In this document: in pieces, positions 9,616 through 19,750 of the stretch
Numbering within the stretch: position 1 is the first letter of the stretch
How the letters are laid out: each line of letters opens with the position of its first letter
From: Paracoccus liaowanqingii
GTDB taxonomy: Bacteria; Pseudomonadota; Alphaproteobacteria; Rhodobacterales; Rhodobacteraceae
Length of the DNA stretch: 64,000 nt
Direction of reading: 5' to 3'
NCBI RefSeq assembly: GCF_004683865.2
Contig: NZ_CP038439.1
Span: 2,792,001-2,856,000 of the forward strand
Notes under the pieces: generated by a model
Told to the model about the DNA's origin: nothing
Seen by the model: only the letters and a program-made list of their open reading frames with translations
Database searches by the model: none
Program-made: the position numbers and the translations under genes

Positions 9616-10977
9616 TCAGGCCAGTTCGGCAAAGACCTTGCCAAGCGCCTTGTCCAGCTTCTCGAACATCTCGTCCATCTGGGCGGGGGTCATGACAAAG
9701 GGCGGGCACAGAACGATGGACTGGCCCAGGGGGCGGCAGATCAGGCCCATGTCGGTGCAGGTGTTGGCGATGCGCTCGCTGACCGACAGATGCCCCTCGA
9801 ACGGGGTCTTGGTCGCCTTGTCGCGCACCGCCTCCAGCGCCCACATGAAGCCCACGCCGCGATATTCGCCGATATTGGGGTTCTGGGCCAGCTGCCGCAG
9901 CCCGTCCTCGAAGCGCGGGGCCAGGTCGATGACGTTCTGCGCCAGCCCCTCGTTCATCACCACGTCGATGGCCTTCAGCGCGATGGCGCAGCCGACCGGA
10001 TGGCCCGAGGCGGTGAAGCCGTGGGGGAACTCCTCGATCACGTCGATGGCGGCCTGCAGCCGGTCGGTCAGTTCGGGGCCCAGGATGACCGCGCCCATCG
10101 GGAACAGCCCCGCCGTCAGGTTCTTGGAACTGATGATGGCGTCGGGCACGAAGTCATAGGTCTCGCTGCCCCAGGTGTTGCCGGTGCGGCCAAAGCCCGT
10201 GATGACCTCGTCGGCGATCATCGGGATGCCGTATTTCTTCAGGACCGGCAGGATCGCCTGGAAATAGCCCCTGGAGGGTGGGATGACCCCGCCCGCGCCC
10301 TGCACCGGCTCGGCGAAGAAGCCCGCGATGGTGTCGACGCCCTCGCGCAGGATCGTCTCCTCCAACTCGCGCGCCAGGCGGGCGGTGAACTGGTCCTCGG
10401 TCTCGCCATCCTCGCCGAAACGCCAGTAATGCGGGCAGCCCAGATGGATGAAGCCCGGCAGCGGCAGGCCGAAGACCGAGTTGTAGGGCTTGCCGGTCAT
10501 GCTGGCCGAGACCGCGGTCACGCCGTGATAGGCGTTCCAGCGGGTCAGGATCTTGCGCTTTTCGGGCTTGCCCTCGGAGGCATGCAGGAACCACAGCATC
10601 TTGACCATGGTGTCGTTCGCCTCGGAACCCGAGTTGGTGTAGAACACCTTGCCGCGCGGGAAGGGCGAGACCTCGACCAGCTTCTCCGACAGCATCACCG
10701 TCTGGTCGGACATGCGCCCGAAGAAGGCGTGATAGCCCGGAAAGCGGTCGTACTGGTCCTTGGCGGCCTGGGCCAGGCCCTTGTGGTCGAAGCCCGCGAC
10801 CATGTTCCACAGGCCGGAATTGGCATCCAGATAGCGGTTGCCGTTCACGTCGACGACATAGGGCCCCTCGCCATGGGTCAGGACCACCGCGCCGCGCTGA
10901 TGCACGCTTGGCAGGTCGGTGAAGCCGTACAGCGAGTATTCGTCGGCGCGGGCTTCCCAGCTTTGCGGGGTGGTCAT
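9616..10977 (-). CDS. Class III pyridoxal-phosphate aminotransferase (omega-amine/diamine type)
   Basis: The 453-residue protein is a fold-type I, class III (omega) transaminase that moves an amino group from an amine or omega-amino acid to a keto acid such as pyruvate. Visible motifs are NSGSEANDTMVKM for phosphate binding, RWNAYHGVT, the ADEVITGFGRTG segment with the PLP-contacting Asp, and SSKNLTAG with the Schiff-base lysine. The overall sequence is closer to the putrescine/taurine-pyruvate branch than to ornithine aminotransferase, but the substrate cannot be fixed from sequence. AAGGAG precedes the ATG. It stands alone. Confidence 0.88.
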   Translation of the reverse strand: MTTPQSWEARADEYSLYGFTDLPSVHQRGAVVLTHGEGPYVVDVNGNRYLDANSGLWNMVAGFDHKGLAQAAKDQYDRFPGYHAFFGRMSDQTVMLSEKLVEVSPFPRGKVFYTNSGSEANDTMVKMLWFLHASEGKPEKRKILTRWNAYHGVTAVSASMTGKPYNSVFGLPLPGFIHLGCPHYWRFGEDGETEDQFTARLARELEETILREGVDTIAGFFAEPVQGAGGVIPPSRGYFQAILPVLKKYGIPMIADEVITGFGRTGNTWGSETYDFVPDAIISSKNLTAGLFPMGAVILGPELTDRLQAAIDVIEEFPHGFTASGHPVGCAIALKAIDVVMNEGLAQNVIDLAPRFEDGLRQLAQNPNIGEYRGVGFMWALEAVRDKATKTPFEGHLSVSERIANTCTDMGLICRPLGQSIVLCPPFVMTPAQMDEMFEKLDKALGKVFAELA

Positions 10978-11115
10978 GGTCAGGCTCCTTGCTGGATGTC
11001 GGGGGCAGGCTATCCGGGCGCGGGACCGCGTTCAATGGGGGCCGCGTGCGGCGCTTGTGCAGATCGTGCAAGCCGGGCACAGTCCGCCCCGAGGAACCGC
11101 CGGAGGACCCCCGAC

Positions 11116-12441
11116 ATGAGACATCTGCTGATCGCCGGTGCCGCGAGCCTGGCCTGCGCCGGGCCGCTGGCCGCCGAAGGCCGTCCTGCCCAGGACCGTC
11201 CCGACCACAACCGCATCGACCTGATCCGCCCCGACGCGCCCGAACTGGCCGCCACCGGGGACCATCCGGTCGGCGTGCGGGCCGCGACCTTCACCGATGC
11301 GGACCGCATCGACGTGATCGCCACCGGCGCCGAAGGCACCCCGCCCACCGCCGATCGCGTGCTGGAGGCCGAGATCTGGTATCCCGCCGCCCAAGGGACC
11401 CCGCCCGGCGGGACCTATGACACGATCCTGCGCGACGGGGTGACGCCCGCCGTCCTGACCGGCGCGGCCGCCCGCGACGCGGACCCCGCGCAGGGGTCCT
11501 TTCCGCTGGTGATCCTGTCGCACGGCTATCCCGGCAACCGCCACCTGATGAGCCATCTGGGCGAGAACCTGGCCTCCAAGGGCTATGTGGTGGTGGCGGC
11601 CGATCATCCCGACAGCACCTATGCCGATCAGGGGGCCTTCGCCTCGACGCTGGTGAACCGGGCGGTGGATCAGCGCTTCCTGCTGGACAGCATGGCCGGG
11701 CTGGACGACGACCTGGCCGCCGTCACCGATGCCGACCGGGCGGCGGTGGTGGGCTATTCCATGGGCGGCTACGGCGCGCTGATCTTCGGCGGCGCCGGGC
11801 TGTCGCAGACGGCGATCGCGCGGACCGAGCCTGCGGGCTATGTCCCGCCGCAGGACCTGCTGGGCCGTCTGGCGGCGGGCAGCGACGATCACGCGGCACT
11901 GGTCGATCCGCGCGTCAAGGCGGTGATCGCCATCGCCCCCTGGGGCCGTCAGGCCGATTTCTGGGATGCCGAGGGGCTGGCCGGTCTGGAAAAGCCCCTG
12001 ATGCTGGTCGCGGGCAGCGCCGACGACGTGTCGGAATATGACGCGATCCGGCAGGTCTTCGACCAGACGACCGGCACGACCCGGCACCTGCTGACCTATC
12101 AGAATGCCAACCACAATGCTGCCGCCCCGATCCCCGCCCCGCTCGAGGCCTGGGCCTTTTCGGACAGCCTCGGCCGGGCACCCTTCGACCACTACGCCGA
12201 TCCGGTCTGGGATACGGTGCGGATGAACAACATCCTGCAGCATTTCTCGACCGCCTTCCTGGACCAGCACCTGAAGGGCGAGGACAGGGCCGAGTATCTG
12301 GACCTTGTCCCCGACGGCGCCGACGGCGTCTGGTCGATGGGCGAGGACGACCAGCCCGATGCCGCCCACAGCTATTGGGCGGGCTTTCCCAACCGCAGCG
12401 CGACGGGCCTGCAGTTCGAGACGCGGCAGGCGGGAGAGTAG
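11116..12441 (+). CDS. Exported alpha/beta-hydrolase (dienelactone-hydrolase/PAF-acetylhydrolase-like)
   Basis: The 441-residue protein starts with an evident signal peptide, [22 protein letters not shown], so it is periplasmic or secreted. The hydrolase fold shows [12 protein letters not shown] for the oxyanion strand, the nucleophile elbow GYSMGGYG and a C-terminal ANHN that could supply the catalytic histidine. GGAGG at 11102 sets the ATG at 11116. The ester or amide substrate is unknown. The gene converges with the next one, with only 2 bases between their stops. Confidence 0.85.
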   Translation: MRHLLIAGAASLACAGPLAAEGRPAQDRPDHNRIDLIRPDAPELAATGDHPVGVRAATFTDADRIDVIATGAEGTPPTADRVLEAEIWYPAAQGTPPGGTYDTILRDGVTPAVLTGAAARDADPAQGSFPLVILSHGYPGNRHLMSHLGENLASKGYVVVAADHPDSTYADQGAFASTLVNRAVDQRFLLDSMAGLDDDLAAVTDADRAAVVGYSMGGYGALIFGGAGLSQTAIARTEPAGYVPPQDLLGRLAAGSDDHAALVDPRVKAVIAIAPWGRQADFWDAEGLAGLEKPLMLVAGSADDVSEYDAIRQVFDQTTGTTRHLLTYQNANHNAAAPIPAPLEAWAFSDSLGRAPFDHYADPVWDTVRMNNILQHFSTAFLDQHLKGEDRAEYLDLVPDGADGVWSMGEDDQPDAAHSYWAGFPNRSATGLQFETRQAGE

Positions 12442-12443
12442 CC

Positions 12444-12770
12444 TCAGGGGCGGCGCAGGCCCAACTCGTCCAGCGCCGCCTCGATCCCCGACAGGGGTAC
12501 GCCCCGGACCTCGGCCACCAGCGCGTCGAAGCGGGCGCGCAGGGCGGCCTTCTCGTCGCCCTTGCAGTCGTTCCAAGGGCGCCCCTGCAGGGCCATGTGC
12601 AGCACGTAGTAGCCGATGAAATGCGGGCGTTCCCCGGCGGTCAGCAGCGCGCGATAGGCCGCGTCCGCCCCCATGTCGCGCAGGGCCGCGGCGTCTGGCA
12701 CGCCGGCCGCGATCAGCGACCGCGCCGTGGCGGGGCCGATATTGGGGATGCCCGTCAGGTCGCTCTCCAT
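12444..12770 (-). CDS. TfoX/Sxy C-terminal-domain protein
   Basis: The 108-residue protein consists essentially of the TfoX C-terminal domain. It carries the helix-hairpin-helix-like [17 protein letters not shown] and the conserved [19 protein letters not shown] segment. In gammaproteobacteria this domain is part of the competence regulator TfoX; stand-alone versions in alphaproteobacteria have no assigned role. I start it at the ATG 12770, which has AAGG upstream. A start at 12830 would add 20 residues and overlap the region before miaB. It is divergent from miaB across about 60 bases. Confidence 0.8.
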   Translation of the reverse strand: MESDLTGIPNIGPATARSLIAAGVPDAAALRDMGADAAYRALLTAGERPHFIGYYVLHMALQGRPWNDCKGDEKAALRARFDALVAEVRGVPLSGIEAALDELGLRRP

Positions 12771-12833
12771 CCCGTGCCTTTCCAAAAGCCTGTCTTTGCT
12801 GTATCGCTGCGCGACCTCCAAGGACAGCATGAC

Positions 12834-14159
12834 ATGACCGCCAGCACCCCGGCCGCGAAAAAACTATTCATCAAGACCTATGGCTGCCAGATGAACGTCT
12901 ATGACAGCCAGCGCATGGCCGAGGCGATGGGCGCCGAGGGCTATGTGCTGACCGAGGATCAGGCCGACGCCGACATGGTCCTGCTGAACACCTGCCATAT
13001 CCGCGAGAAGGCCGCCGAGAAGCTGTATTCCGACCTGGGCCGCCTGAAGCCCTTGAAGGCCGCGCGCCCGGATCTGAAGATCGGCGTGGCAGGCTGCGTG
13101 GCGCAGGCCGAGGGGGCCGAGATCATCCGCCGCATGCCGCTGGTCGATCTGGTGGTGGGCCCGCAGACCTATCATCGCCTGCCTGCCATGGCGCGGGGCG
13201 AGATCCCCGCGATCCAGACCGACTTCCCCGAGGAAGACAAGTTCGACCACCTGCCCGCAGCCCGCGCCACCCGCCGCGCGCCCGCAGCCTTCCTGACCGT
13301 GCAGGAGGGCTGCGACAAGTTCTGCGCCTTCTGCGTGGTTCCCTACACCCGCGGCGCCGAGGTCAGCCGCCCGGCGGAGCGCATTCTCTCCGAGGCACGC
13401 GATCTGGTGGCGCGCGGCGTGCGCGAGATCACCCTGCTGGGCCAGAACGTCAACGGCTGGCACGGGACGGGCACGGGCGGGGAATGGGGCTTCGGCCGGC
13501 TGATCCGCGCGCTTGGCGAGGTGGCCGGGCTGGACCGCATCCGCTATACGACCAGCCATCCCAACGACATGGGCGACGATCTGATCGCGGCGCATCGCGA
13601 CGTGCCGCAGCTGATGCCCTATCTGCACCTGCCGGTGCAGTCGGGCAGCGACCGGATCCTGAAGGCGATGAACCGCAAGCATACCGCCCAGCAGTACCTG
13701 CGCCTGATCGACCGCATCCGCGAGGCCCGGCCCGACATCCTGCTGACCAGCGACTTCATCGTGGGCTTTCCCGGAGAGACCGATCAGGACCATCGGGACA
13801 CGCTGGACCTGATCGAGAAGGTCGGCTTCGCGATGGCCTACAGCTTTCGCTATTCGCCCCGCCCGGGCACCCCGGCCTTCGACCGCCCCGAGGTCGATCC
13901 GGCGGTGGCCGATGCCCGGCTGCAGGAATTGCAGGCCCTGCTGACCCGCAAGCAGAAGGCGGTGCAGCAGGACATGGTGGGCCGCACGGTGGGCGTGCTG
14001 TTCGAGAAGGCGGGCCGCGAGACCGGGCAGATGATTGGCAAGTCGGACTATCTGCATTCGGTCTTCGTGCAGACCGATGCCGTGCAGGTGGGCGACCTGC
14101 GCGCTGTGCGGATCGTGGAAAGCGCCGCGAACTCGCTGCGGGGCGAACTGGTCGCCTGA
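12834..14159 (+). CDS. miaB: tRNA-2-methylthio-N6-dimethylallyladenosine synthase
   Basis: MiaB is a radical-SAM methylthiotransferase that adds a methylthio group to i6A37 of tRNAs reading UNN codons. The 441 residues contain the N-terminal UPF0004 domain with cluster cysteines C18, C54 and C88. The radical-SAM CxxxCxxC is CDKFCAFC near residue 160, and a C-terminal TRAM domain follows. [20 protein letters not shown] is strongly typical. AAGGA lies upstream of the ATG 12834. Two unusual hairpins follow the stop. Confidence 0.96.
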   Translation: MTASTPAAKKLFIKTYGCQMNVYDSQRMAEAMGAEGYVLTEDQADADMVLLNTCHIREKAAEKLYSDLGRLKPLKAARPDLKIGVAGCVAQAEGAEIIRRMPLVDLVVGPQTYHRLPAMARGEIPAIQTDFPEEDKFDHLPAARATRRAPAAFLTVQEGCDKFCAFCVVPYTRGAEVSRPAERILSEARDLVARGVREITLLGQNVNGWHGTGTGGEWGFGRLIRALGEVAGLDRIRYTTSHPNDMGDDLIAAHRDVPQLMPYLHLPVQSGSDRILKAMNRKHTAQQYLRLIDRIREARPDILLTSDFIVGFPGETDQDHRDTLDLIEKVGFAMAYSFRYSPRPGTPAFDRPEVDPAVADARLQELQALLTRKQKAVQQDMVGRTVGVLFEKAGRETGQMIGKSDYLHSVFVQTDAVQVGDLRAVRIVESAANSLRGELVA

Positions 14160-14166
14160 AAAGACT

Positions 14167-14206
14167 GCCGGCCCCCGAGGAACGCGCGAACAGACCGGGG
14201 GCCGGC
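14167..14206 (+). repeat. Hairpin unit A of a paired structured repeat
   Basis: A perfect 11-bp stem (GCCGGCCCCCG / CGGGGGCCGGC) encloses an 18-base loop, AGGAACGCGCGAACAGAC. The same loop occurs in unit B about 100 bases on with a different stem. It starts 8 bases after the miaB stop and could serve as its terminator, although no T run follows. Confidence 0.75.
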
Positions 14207-14269
14207 CCTCCGCGCGGTCTGACCGACGCGGAAGCTGGGATCGCGGCACGAGGGGCCGCGAAGAAGGTG

Positions 14270-14309
14270 CCGGTCCCCCGAGGAACGCGCGAACAGACCG
14301 GGGGACCGG
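14270..14309 (+). repeat. Hairpin unit B of a paired structured repeat
   Basis: A perfect 11-bp stem (CCGGTCCCCCG / CGGGGGACCGG) surrounds a loop identical to unit A. The stem differs from unit A by an extra T:A pair, present on both arms, so pairing is preserved while sequence changes. The 3' flank is ACTTTTCC, a modest T run in the plus direction. Confidence 0.75.
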
Positions 14310-14312
14310 ACT

Positions 14313-14341
14313 TTTCCGCGCAGGGCAGGCCCGCGCGGAAA
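14313..14341. terminator. Third hairpin between miaB and ccoP
   Basis: A 9-bp stem (TTTCCGCGC / GCGCGGAAA) with an 11-base loop lies 18 bases beyond the stop of minus-strand ccoP. On the minus strand it is preceded by ccoP and followed by AAGTCC, so it lacks a U tract. It may end either of the two convergent transcripts. Confidence 0.45.
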
Positions 14342-14358
14342 CCGGGGATCGGGGGGCG

Positions 14359-15408
14359 CTACTCGCCGCCGCCCAATCCGTGAACATAGACCGCTAGCGA
14401 CCGGATCTCGGCCTCGGACAGGCGGTCGCTCCAGGCAGGCATGACGCCATAGGGGCCCTGGCTGATGATGCGGACCAGCGTCTCGGGGTCGCTGCCATAG
14501 AGCCAGACCTGATCGTTCAGCGCGGGCGCGCCCTGGCCCCGGTCGCCGCTGCCGTCGTCCATGTGGCAGGCCGCGCAGTTGTCGGCATAGATCCCGGCCC
14601 CCGCGGCCGCATCGGCGGCGTCATGGTCCAGGCCCGACAGCGAGCGGACAAAGCCCGCGACCTGCACGATCTGCGCGGGCTCCAGCAACTCGTCGGTGCC
14701 ATAGCGCGGCATTTCAGAATAGCGGGTGTCCGGGTCCAGCGGATCGCGGATGCCGTGCTGCAGGGTCAGGTGGATGTCGGCCAGGCTGCCGCCCCACAGC
14801 CAGCTGTCGTCCAGCAGGTTGGGATAGCCCGGCGCCCCGGCCGCCCCCGCGCCGTGGCATTGCGCGCACCAGGTCCGGTAGAGCGCGCCGCCCGCATTGG
14901 TGGCAAAGCCCATCAGCTGCGGATCGGCGGGAATGTCGTCCAGATCGGCCGCGACCAGCGCGGACTGGACCGACGCATTGGCTTGGGCGAAGCGGTCGAT
15001 CTCGGCCGCGACCTCGCTGCGGGCATTGGTCTTCAGCAGGCCCTGCGTCGCCTGCGTCACCATCGGGATGGCCGGATAGGCGATGACATAGCCGATCGCC
15101 CAGACAATCGTGGCGTAGAAGGTCCACAGCCACCAGCGCGGCATCGGGTTGTCGTATTCGGTGATCCCGTCCCACTGGTGCCCGGTCGAGGGGGTCTCCT
15201 GCTGGGCCACGCCGTGGCGCTTGCCCCCGCGGCGGGCCTTGGCCCTGGGCGTGACCGGCGCGTCGGGCGCCGTGCGCGGGGGGATGTCGCCGGCGATCTT
15301 GGCGGCATGGTCGGCATCGGCGCTCTGGCGGCCCAGCCCGATCCGGTTGTCGGGATTGGCGGGCGAGGCGTGGTCGTCTGCCGGGTCGCGGGGGGTTTCG
15401 GACATCAT
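14359..15408 (-). CDS. ccoP: cbb3-type cytochrome c oxidase, dihaem subunit III
   Basis: CcoP carries electrons through two c-type haems to the CcoO/CcoN core of the high-affinity cbb3 oxidase. The 349 residues hold one membrane helix near 92-112 and two haem sites, CAQCH at 181-185 and CAACH at 278-282. Before the conserved [18 protein letters not shown] there are about 76 residues, rich in Asp, Ala, Pro and then Lys/Arg, longer than most CcoP N-termini. GGAGGACGA precedes the ATG, which overlaps the ccoQ stop by 4 bases. ccoGHIS does not follow; the next gene is convergent miaB. Confidence 0.95.
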   Translation of the reverse strand: MMSETPRDPADDHASPANPDNRIGLGRQSADADHAAKIAGDIPPRTAPDAPVTPRAKARRGGKRHGVAQQETPSTGHQWDGITEYDNPMPRWWLWTFYATIVWAIGYVIAYPAIPMVTQATQGLLKTNARSEVAAEIDRFAQANASVQSALVAADLDDIPADPQLMGFATNAGGALYRTWCAQCHGAGAAGAPGYPNLLDDSWLWGGSLADIHLTLQHGIRDPLDPDTRYSEMPRYGTDELLEPAQIVQVAGFVRSLSGLDHDAADAAAGAGIYADNCAACHMDDGSGDRGQGAPALNDQVWLYGSDPETLVRIISQGPYGVMPAWSDRLSEAEIRSLAVYVHGLGGGE

Positions 15409-15593
15409 TCGTCCTCCTTGGTCTTGTCCTCGGCAGGACGGGTTTCGTTGCGGAAGATGCTTTCGGCGGCATCCTTCTGGGCGCGGCGGCCAGAGGGGCG
15501 GAAGACGAAGACGACCACCCCCACGAAGACCAGCGTCAGCGCCAGCAGGGCCCAGCTGTCGGCAAGCGTGCGAAGAAAGCTGTAGGTTTCCAT
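15405..15593 (-). CDS. ccoQ: cbb3-type cytochrome c oxidase subunit CcoQ
   Basis: The 62-residue protein has a single membrane helix, [20 protein letters not shown], then a charged cytoplasmic tail. This matches CcoQ, a small non-catalytic subunit that stabilises the cbb3 complex. Its place between ccoO and ccoP in the operon confirms the call. The ATGA overlap with ccoP indicates translational coupling. Confidence 0.93.
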   Translation of the reverse strand: METYSFLRTLADSWALLALTLVFVGVVVFVFRPSGRRAQKDAAESIFRNETRPAEDKTKEDE

Positions 15594-15603
15594 GATGCCC
15601 CCC

Positions 15604-16329
15604 TCAGCGGTTCGGGTCGGGTTCGAAGGTCGAGAAGTCGACCATCGTGCCCAGCACCTGCAGATAGGCGATCAGGGCGTCCATCTCGGTCAGCTGCGGC
15701 TGGCGGTCGAAGTTGCGCAGCTGCGCGCCGGGATAGCGCTCCTGCAGCCCCGCCGCGTCCCCGAAGGGATCGGCCTGGGTGCGGAAGTCGGCCGCCGCGT
15801 TCTGCACCATCGCGTCGTCATAGGGCACGCCCACCATCCGGTCGGCCCGCACCCGGTCGGCGATGTGGTCGGGGCGGATCACCCGGTCCAGCAGGAAGGC
15901 GTATTTGGGCATGATCGATTCGGGCACCACCGATTGCGGGTCGCGCAGGTGGTCGATGTGCCATTCGTCCGAATAGCGCCCGCCCACCCGGGCCAGATCC
16001 GGCCCGGTCCGCTTGGATCCCCACTGGAAGGGGTGGTCGTACATCGATTCCGCCGCCAGGCTGTAATGACCGTAACGCTCGACCTCGTCGCGCATCGGGC
16101 GGATCATCTGGCTGTGGCAGACATAGCAGCCCTCGCGAATATAGATGTCGCGGCCGGTCAGCTCCAGGGGCGTGTAGGGCCGCACGCCCTCGACCTCCTC
16201 GATGGTGTTCTCCAGGTAGAACAGCGGCGTGATCTGCACGATGCCGCCGATCGAGACGACCAGGAAGGACAGGACCAGCAGCAGGGTCGCGTTCTTCTCG
16301 ATGATCTTGTGTCTGTCCAGAATGGCCAT
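15604..16329 (-). CDS. ccoO: cbb3-type cytochrome c oxidase, monohaem subunit II
   Basis: The 241-residue membrane-anchored cytochrome c has an N-terminal anchor near residues 16-38. The haem site is CYVCH at 68-72 within [17 protein letters not shown], the family signature. A candidate axial methionine lies in [10 protein letters not shown]. It shuttles electrons between CcoP and CcoN in the periplasm. It lies 12 bases after ccoN and 10 before ccoQ in one operon. Confidence 0.97.
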   Translation of the reverse strand: MAILDRHKIIEKNATLLLVLSFLVVSIGGIVQITPLFYLENTIEEVEGVRPYTPLELTGRDIYIREGCYVCHSQMIRPMRDEVERYGHYSLAAESMYDHPFQWGSKRTGPDLARVGGRYSDEWHIDHLRDPQSVVPESIMPKYAFLLDRVIRPDHIADRVRADRMVGVPYDDAMVQNAAADFRTQADPFGDAAGLQERYPGAQLRNFDRQPQLTEMDALIAYLQVLGTMVDFSTFEPDPNR

Positions 16330-16341
16330 GACGGGTATCCC

Positions 16342-17946
16342 TTACTCGGCCGGAACGGCGATGGCGGTGGAGACGGACTTGGGCTGGCGGGCGACGGTCG
16401 CCCACAGGTTCCAAGCCATGATGATGGCGCCGGCCAGGTACAGGACCCCGCCCAGGCCGCGCACGACATACATCGGGAACTTGGCGGCGACGGTGTCGGC
16501 GAAGGCGTTGACCAGATAGCCGTTCTGGTCGACCTCGCGCCACATCAGCCCCTCCATGATGCCGGTGACCCACATCGCGCTGGCGTAGAGAACGATGCCG
16601 ATGGTCGCCAACCAGAAGTGCCAGTTCACCAGGGACAGGCTGTACAGCCGGTCGCGTCCCCACAGGCGCGGCGTCAGGTAGTAGAGCGCGCCGAAGGTGA
16701 TCATCCCGTTCCAGCCGAGCGCGCCGGAATGGACATGCCCGATGGTCCAGTCGGTATAGTGGCTGAGCGAGTTCACCGACTTGATCGACATCATCGGACC
16801 CTCGAAGGTCGCCATGCCGTAGAAGCCCACCGCGACGACCATCATGCGGATGATCGGATCGGTGCGCAGCTTGTCCCAGGCCCCCGACAGGGTCATCAGC
16901 CCGTTGATCATGCCGCCCCAGCTGGGCATCCACAGCATGATCGAGAACACCATCCCCAGGGTCGCGGCCCATTCGGGCAGCGCGGTGTAGTGCAGGTGGT
17001 GCGGCCCCGCCCAGATATAGAGGAAGATGATCGCCCAGAAGTGGATGATCGACAGCTTGTAGGAATAGACCGGGCGCTCGGCCTGCTTGGGGATGAAGTA
17101 GTACATCATGCCCAGGAAGCCCGCCGTCAGGAAGAAGCCGACCGCGTTGTGGCCGTACCACCACTGCACCATGGCATCCTGCACGCCGCTGAACAGCTGC
17201 ACGGACTTGCTGCCCCAAATGCTGACCGGCACGGACAGGTTGTTGACGACGTGCAGCATCGCGATGGTGATGATGAAGGCCAGGTAGAACCAGTTGGCGA
17301 CGTAGATATGCGGCTCGCGGCGGCGGATGATCGTGCCCAGGAAGACCGCCAGATAGGTCAGCCAGACGATCGTCAGCCACAGGTCGACATACCATTCGGG
17401 CTCGGCATATTCCTTGGACTGGGTGGCGCCCAGGATATAGCCGGTGGCCGCCAGCACGATGAACAGGTTGTAGCCCCAGAAGACGAACCAGGCCGCATTG
17501 CCGCCCCAGAGCCGCGCCGCCGAGGTGCGCTGCACCACGTAGAAGCTGGTCGCGATCAGCGCGTTGCCCCCGAAGGCGAAGATCACCGCGCTGGTGTGCA
17601 GCGGGCGCAGCTTGCCGAAGTTCAGGTAGCCCTGCGTCAGGTCGCTGAAGTTCAGCGCCGGGAAGGCCAGCTGGAAGGCGATGACGACGCCGACCAGAAA
17701 GCCCACGATGCCCCATCCCATGGTGGCCACGACGCCGGCGCGCACCACGCCGTCCATGTATTCGTTCGCGTTGACGACGGCCGCGGGCTCGTCGATGCGG
17801 CGCACGGTCCACAGGAACATGCCCCCCGCCACCAGCATCACCGTCAGCGCATTGACCATATAGGCCGGATCCCGGGCCAGGTTGGCGCCGATCGCGGCGA
17901 AAAGCGTCATCCCCCCCAGCAGGATCAGTTTCACAATGTTCGTCAT
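16342..17946 (-). CDS. ccoN: cbb3-type cytochrome c oxidase, catalytic subunit I
   Basis: CcoN holds the low-spin haem b and the haem b3/Cu site that reduces oxygen with high affinity. The 534 residues span about 12 helices. Metal-ligand histidines are visible in [30 protein letters not shown] and [25 protein letters not shown] at 17946 is the likely start because it matches the family N-terminus; a start at 17994 would add 16 odd residues. An FNR box about 100 bases upstream suggests induction when oxygen is low. Confidence 0.97.
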   Translation of the reverse strand: MTNIVKLILLGGMTLFAAIGANLARDPAYMVNALTVMLVAGGMFLWTVRRIDEPAAVVNANEYMDGVVRAGVVATMGWGIVGFLVGVVIAFQLAFPALNFSDLTQGYLNFGKLRPLHTSAVIFAFGGNALIATSFYVVQRTSAARLWGGNAAWFVFWGYNLFIVLAATGYILGATQSKEYAEPEWYVDLWLTIVWLTYLAVFLGTIIRRREPHIYVANWFYLAFIITIAMLHVVNNLSVPVSIWGSKSVQLFSGVQDAMVQWWYGHNAVGFFLTAGFLGMMYYFIPKQAERPVYSYKLSIIHFWAIIFLYIWAGPHHLHYTALPEWAATLGMVFSIMLWMPSWGGMINGLMTLSGAWDKLRTDPIIRMMVVAVGFYGMATFEGPMMSIKSVNSLSHYTDWTIGHVHSGALGWNGMITFGALYYLTPRLWGRDRLYSLSLVNWHFWLATIGIVLYASAMWVTGIMEGLMWREVDQNGYLVNAFADTVAAKFPMYVVRGLGGVLYLAGAIIMAWNLWATVARQPKSVSTAIAVPAE

Positions 17947-18047
17947 GCCGGCCTCGTCCCCATCTGCGTCCCTGTGGACCGGCCCCCGAATCATGGGTGG
18001 GGGGCGGTCCGGTCCAAGGGGGATAGGCCGGGGGCGGGGGCGAGACC

Positions 18048-18061
18048 TTGATCTGCGTCAA
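18048..18061 (-). promoter_or_regulatory. FNR box upstream of ccoN
   Basis: TTGATCTGCGTCAA, or TTGACGCAGATCAA on the minus strand, matches the FNR consensus TTGAT-N4-ATCAA with one half-site change. Its centre lies about 109 bases from the ccoN ATG. With a class II position (-41.5) transcription would start near 18013, leaving a leader of about 67 bases. The start site is inferred, not seen. Confidence 0.8.
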
Positions 18062-18070
18062 ACCCCGGGA

Positions 18071-18084
18071 TTGATCGGGATCAA
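18071..18084 (+). promoter_or_regulatory. Perfect FNR box upstream of usp
   Basis: TTGATCGGGATCAA is an exact match to the FNR consensus palindrome. It is centred about 61 bases before the usp ATG, so class II activation would place the transcription start near 18119. It lies only 9 bases from the ccoN-side box. Confidence 0.85.
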
Positions 18085-18138
18085 GGTGGATCCTGACGGA
18101 ACGGTCCAGATTGGACGCGTTCACAGCAGGAGGCGAGC

Positions 18139-18978
18139 ATGGCCTACAAGACGATCCTGACGGTTCTCAGCGACCCCGCGCAGATCGCGCAACTGGACGG
18201 CGCCGTCCAGTTGGCGGTGGCGCAGGACGCGCATCTGGACATCCTCTGCCTGGGACTGGATCACAGCCAGGCGGGGTATTTCTTTCCGGGCGGCACGCCC
18301 TACGGCCTGCAGGAGGCGATCGACAGCGCCCTGCAGGACGCCAGGACGCTGGACGCCCAGGTCCGCCGCCATCTGGCCCGCAGCGCGGATCTGCGCTGGT
18401 CCTGCGAGGCGGCGGTGGCCCAGACCGGCGGCATCAGCGGGCTGGTCGGGCTACGGGCGCGGTTCTCGGACCTGACGGTGCTGGCCAGCCCCTATCTGAA
18501 GAGCCAGCCGGGCGACGCCGAGGTGGTGACCGAGGCCGCCCTGTTCGAGGGGACCTGCCCGGTCCTCGTCCTGCCGCCCGACCAGCCGGTGGCGATGCCG
18601 CCGCGCCGGGTGCTGGTCGCGTGGAACCAGTCGACCGAGGCGCTGGCCGCCATCCGTCGCGCCCTGCCGCTGCTGCGCGAGGCGGAGCTGGTCGAGCTGA
18701 CCTGCATCGACCCGCGCAGCTCGGGGCCCGAACGCTCGGATCCCGGCGGGGCGCTGGCGCAGATGCTGACCCGGCATGGCGTGCGCGCCCAGATCGCGGT
18801 GCTGGCCCGCACCGCGTCGCGCATCAGCGACGAGATCAACCGCCGCGCGCTGGAGATCGACGCCGATCTGGTCGTCATGGGCGCCTATGGCCATTCGCGG
18901 CTGCGCGAGGCGATCCTGGGGGGCGCGACGCGCAACATGCTGGAGCAGGCCAGGGTGCCGGTCTTCCTGGCCCGCTGA
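18139..18978 (+). CDS. Universal stress protein, tandem-domain type
   Basis: The 279-residue cytoplasmic protein has two UspA folds. The first runs from MAYKTILTVLSD. The second starts at PPRRVLVAWNQSTEA and ends with VVMGAYGHSRLREAILGGATRNML, the GxxG-x9-G(S/T)-type nucleotide site of ATP-binding Usps. AGGAGG at 18127 sets the start. It is divergent from ccoNOQP and carries its own perfect FNR box, so a role in low-oxygen physiology is likely. The molecular role of such Usps is not settled. Confidence 0.92.
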   Translation: MAYKTILTVLSDPAQIAQLDGAVQLAVAQDAHLDILCLGLDHSQAGYFFPGGTPYGLQEAIDSALQDARTLDAQVRRHLARSADLRWSCEAAVAQTGGISGLVGLRARFSDLTVLASPYLKSQPGDAEVVTEAALFEGTCPVLVLPPDQPVAMPPRRVLVAWNQSTEALAAIRRALPLLREAELVELTCIDPRSSGPERSDPGGALAQMLTRHGVRAQIAVLARTASRISDEINRRALEIDADLVVMGAYGHSRLREAILGGATRNMLEQARVPVFLAR

Positions 18979-19027
18979 CGGGCCACCTTCAAAGACCTGC
19001 GCGCAGGGGGCCGTCGCGGGTCGCGGA

Positions 19028-19750
19028 TCAGACGCCGCGCCGGTTCCCCCACAGCATGACATGCAGCTGCGGCAGCAGGCGCGGGCGGAACCAGCCGTCG
19101 GCGGTGACCTTCTCGACCAGCCACAGCAGCCGGTCGGCCACGTCCTGCGCCGCGACCGGGACGGCGGGATCGACCTCGGGATTGCCCGGCTGCAGCACCA
19201 AAGGCAGGTCGGGATAGCGGCCCGCCACCTCCTGCGCCCAGGCATAATCGGCATCGTCGAAGACCACGATCTTCATCACCACGGCCCCCGCCCCCTGCCC
19301 CGCCGCAAGGCAGGCGTCGAAGGCCGCCCAATCGGGACGCTCTCCGCTGGAGGGCGGCTTGGGGCTGAGGACCAGCATCGACAGGTCCGAGAACCAGTCC
19401 CGCGCGACCGAGCCCTGCGTCTCCAGCGCGAAATCATAGCCCTCGGCCCGGCCCCGCGCGATCAGCGGCCCGAAATCCTGGATCGCCGGGTTGCCGCCCG
19501 ACAGCGACACCGTCAGGGGCCGCCCGCCGGACAGCGCGCACACCCGGTCCCAGACCTGGGCCGTGCTCATCGCCGCCCAGGTCTCGCGATAGGCGCTGTC
19601 GACGGCATGCATCGAATCGCACCAGGCGCAGCGATAGTCGCAGCCGCCCGCCCGCACGAAGACGGTGGGCAGGCCGATCAGCGCGCCCTCGCCCTGGATG
19701 GTCGGGCCGAAGATCTCGGCGATGCGCAGCGGTTTCTCGGGCGCCTTCAT
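19028..19750 (-). CDS. queE: 7-carboxy-7-deazaguanine synthase
   Basis: QueE is a radical-SAM enzyme that converts 6-carboxytetrahydropterin into 7-carboxy-7-deazaguanine on the queuosine path. The 240 residues begin near [13 protein letters not shown]. The cluster cysteines are C37, C41 and C44 in [10 protein letters not shown], a CxxxCxxC arrangement. [11 protein letters not shown] is the family GGNP motif. It is last in the queC-queD-queE operon, and its ATG overlaps the queD stop by 4 bases. Confidence 0.95.
   Translation of the reverse strand: MKAPEKPLRIAEIFGPTIQGEGALIGLPTVFVRAGGCDYRCAWCDSMHAVDSAYRETWAAMSTAQVWDRVCALSGGRPLTVSLSGGNPAIQDFGPLIARGRAEGYDFALETQGSVARDWFSDLSMLVLSPKPPSSGERPDWAAFDACLAAGQGAGAVVMKIVVFDDADYAWAQEVAGRYPDLPLVLQPGNPEVDPAVPVAAQDVADRLLWLVEKVTADGWFRPRLLPQLHVMLWGNRRGV

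Noticed and set aside
15592..18051. An 819-codon plus-strand open frame across ccoO and ccoN.
   Set aside because: A GC-rich shadow frame opposite two certain genes, with His/Arg/Asp-rich composition and no motif.
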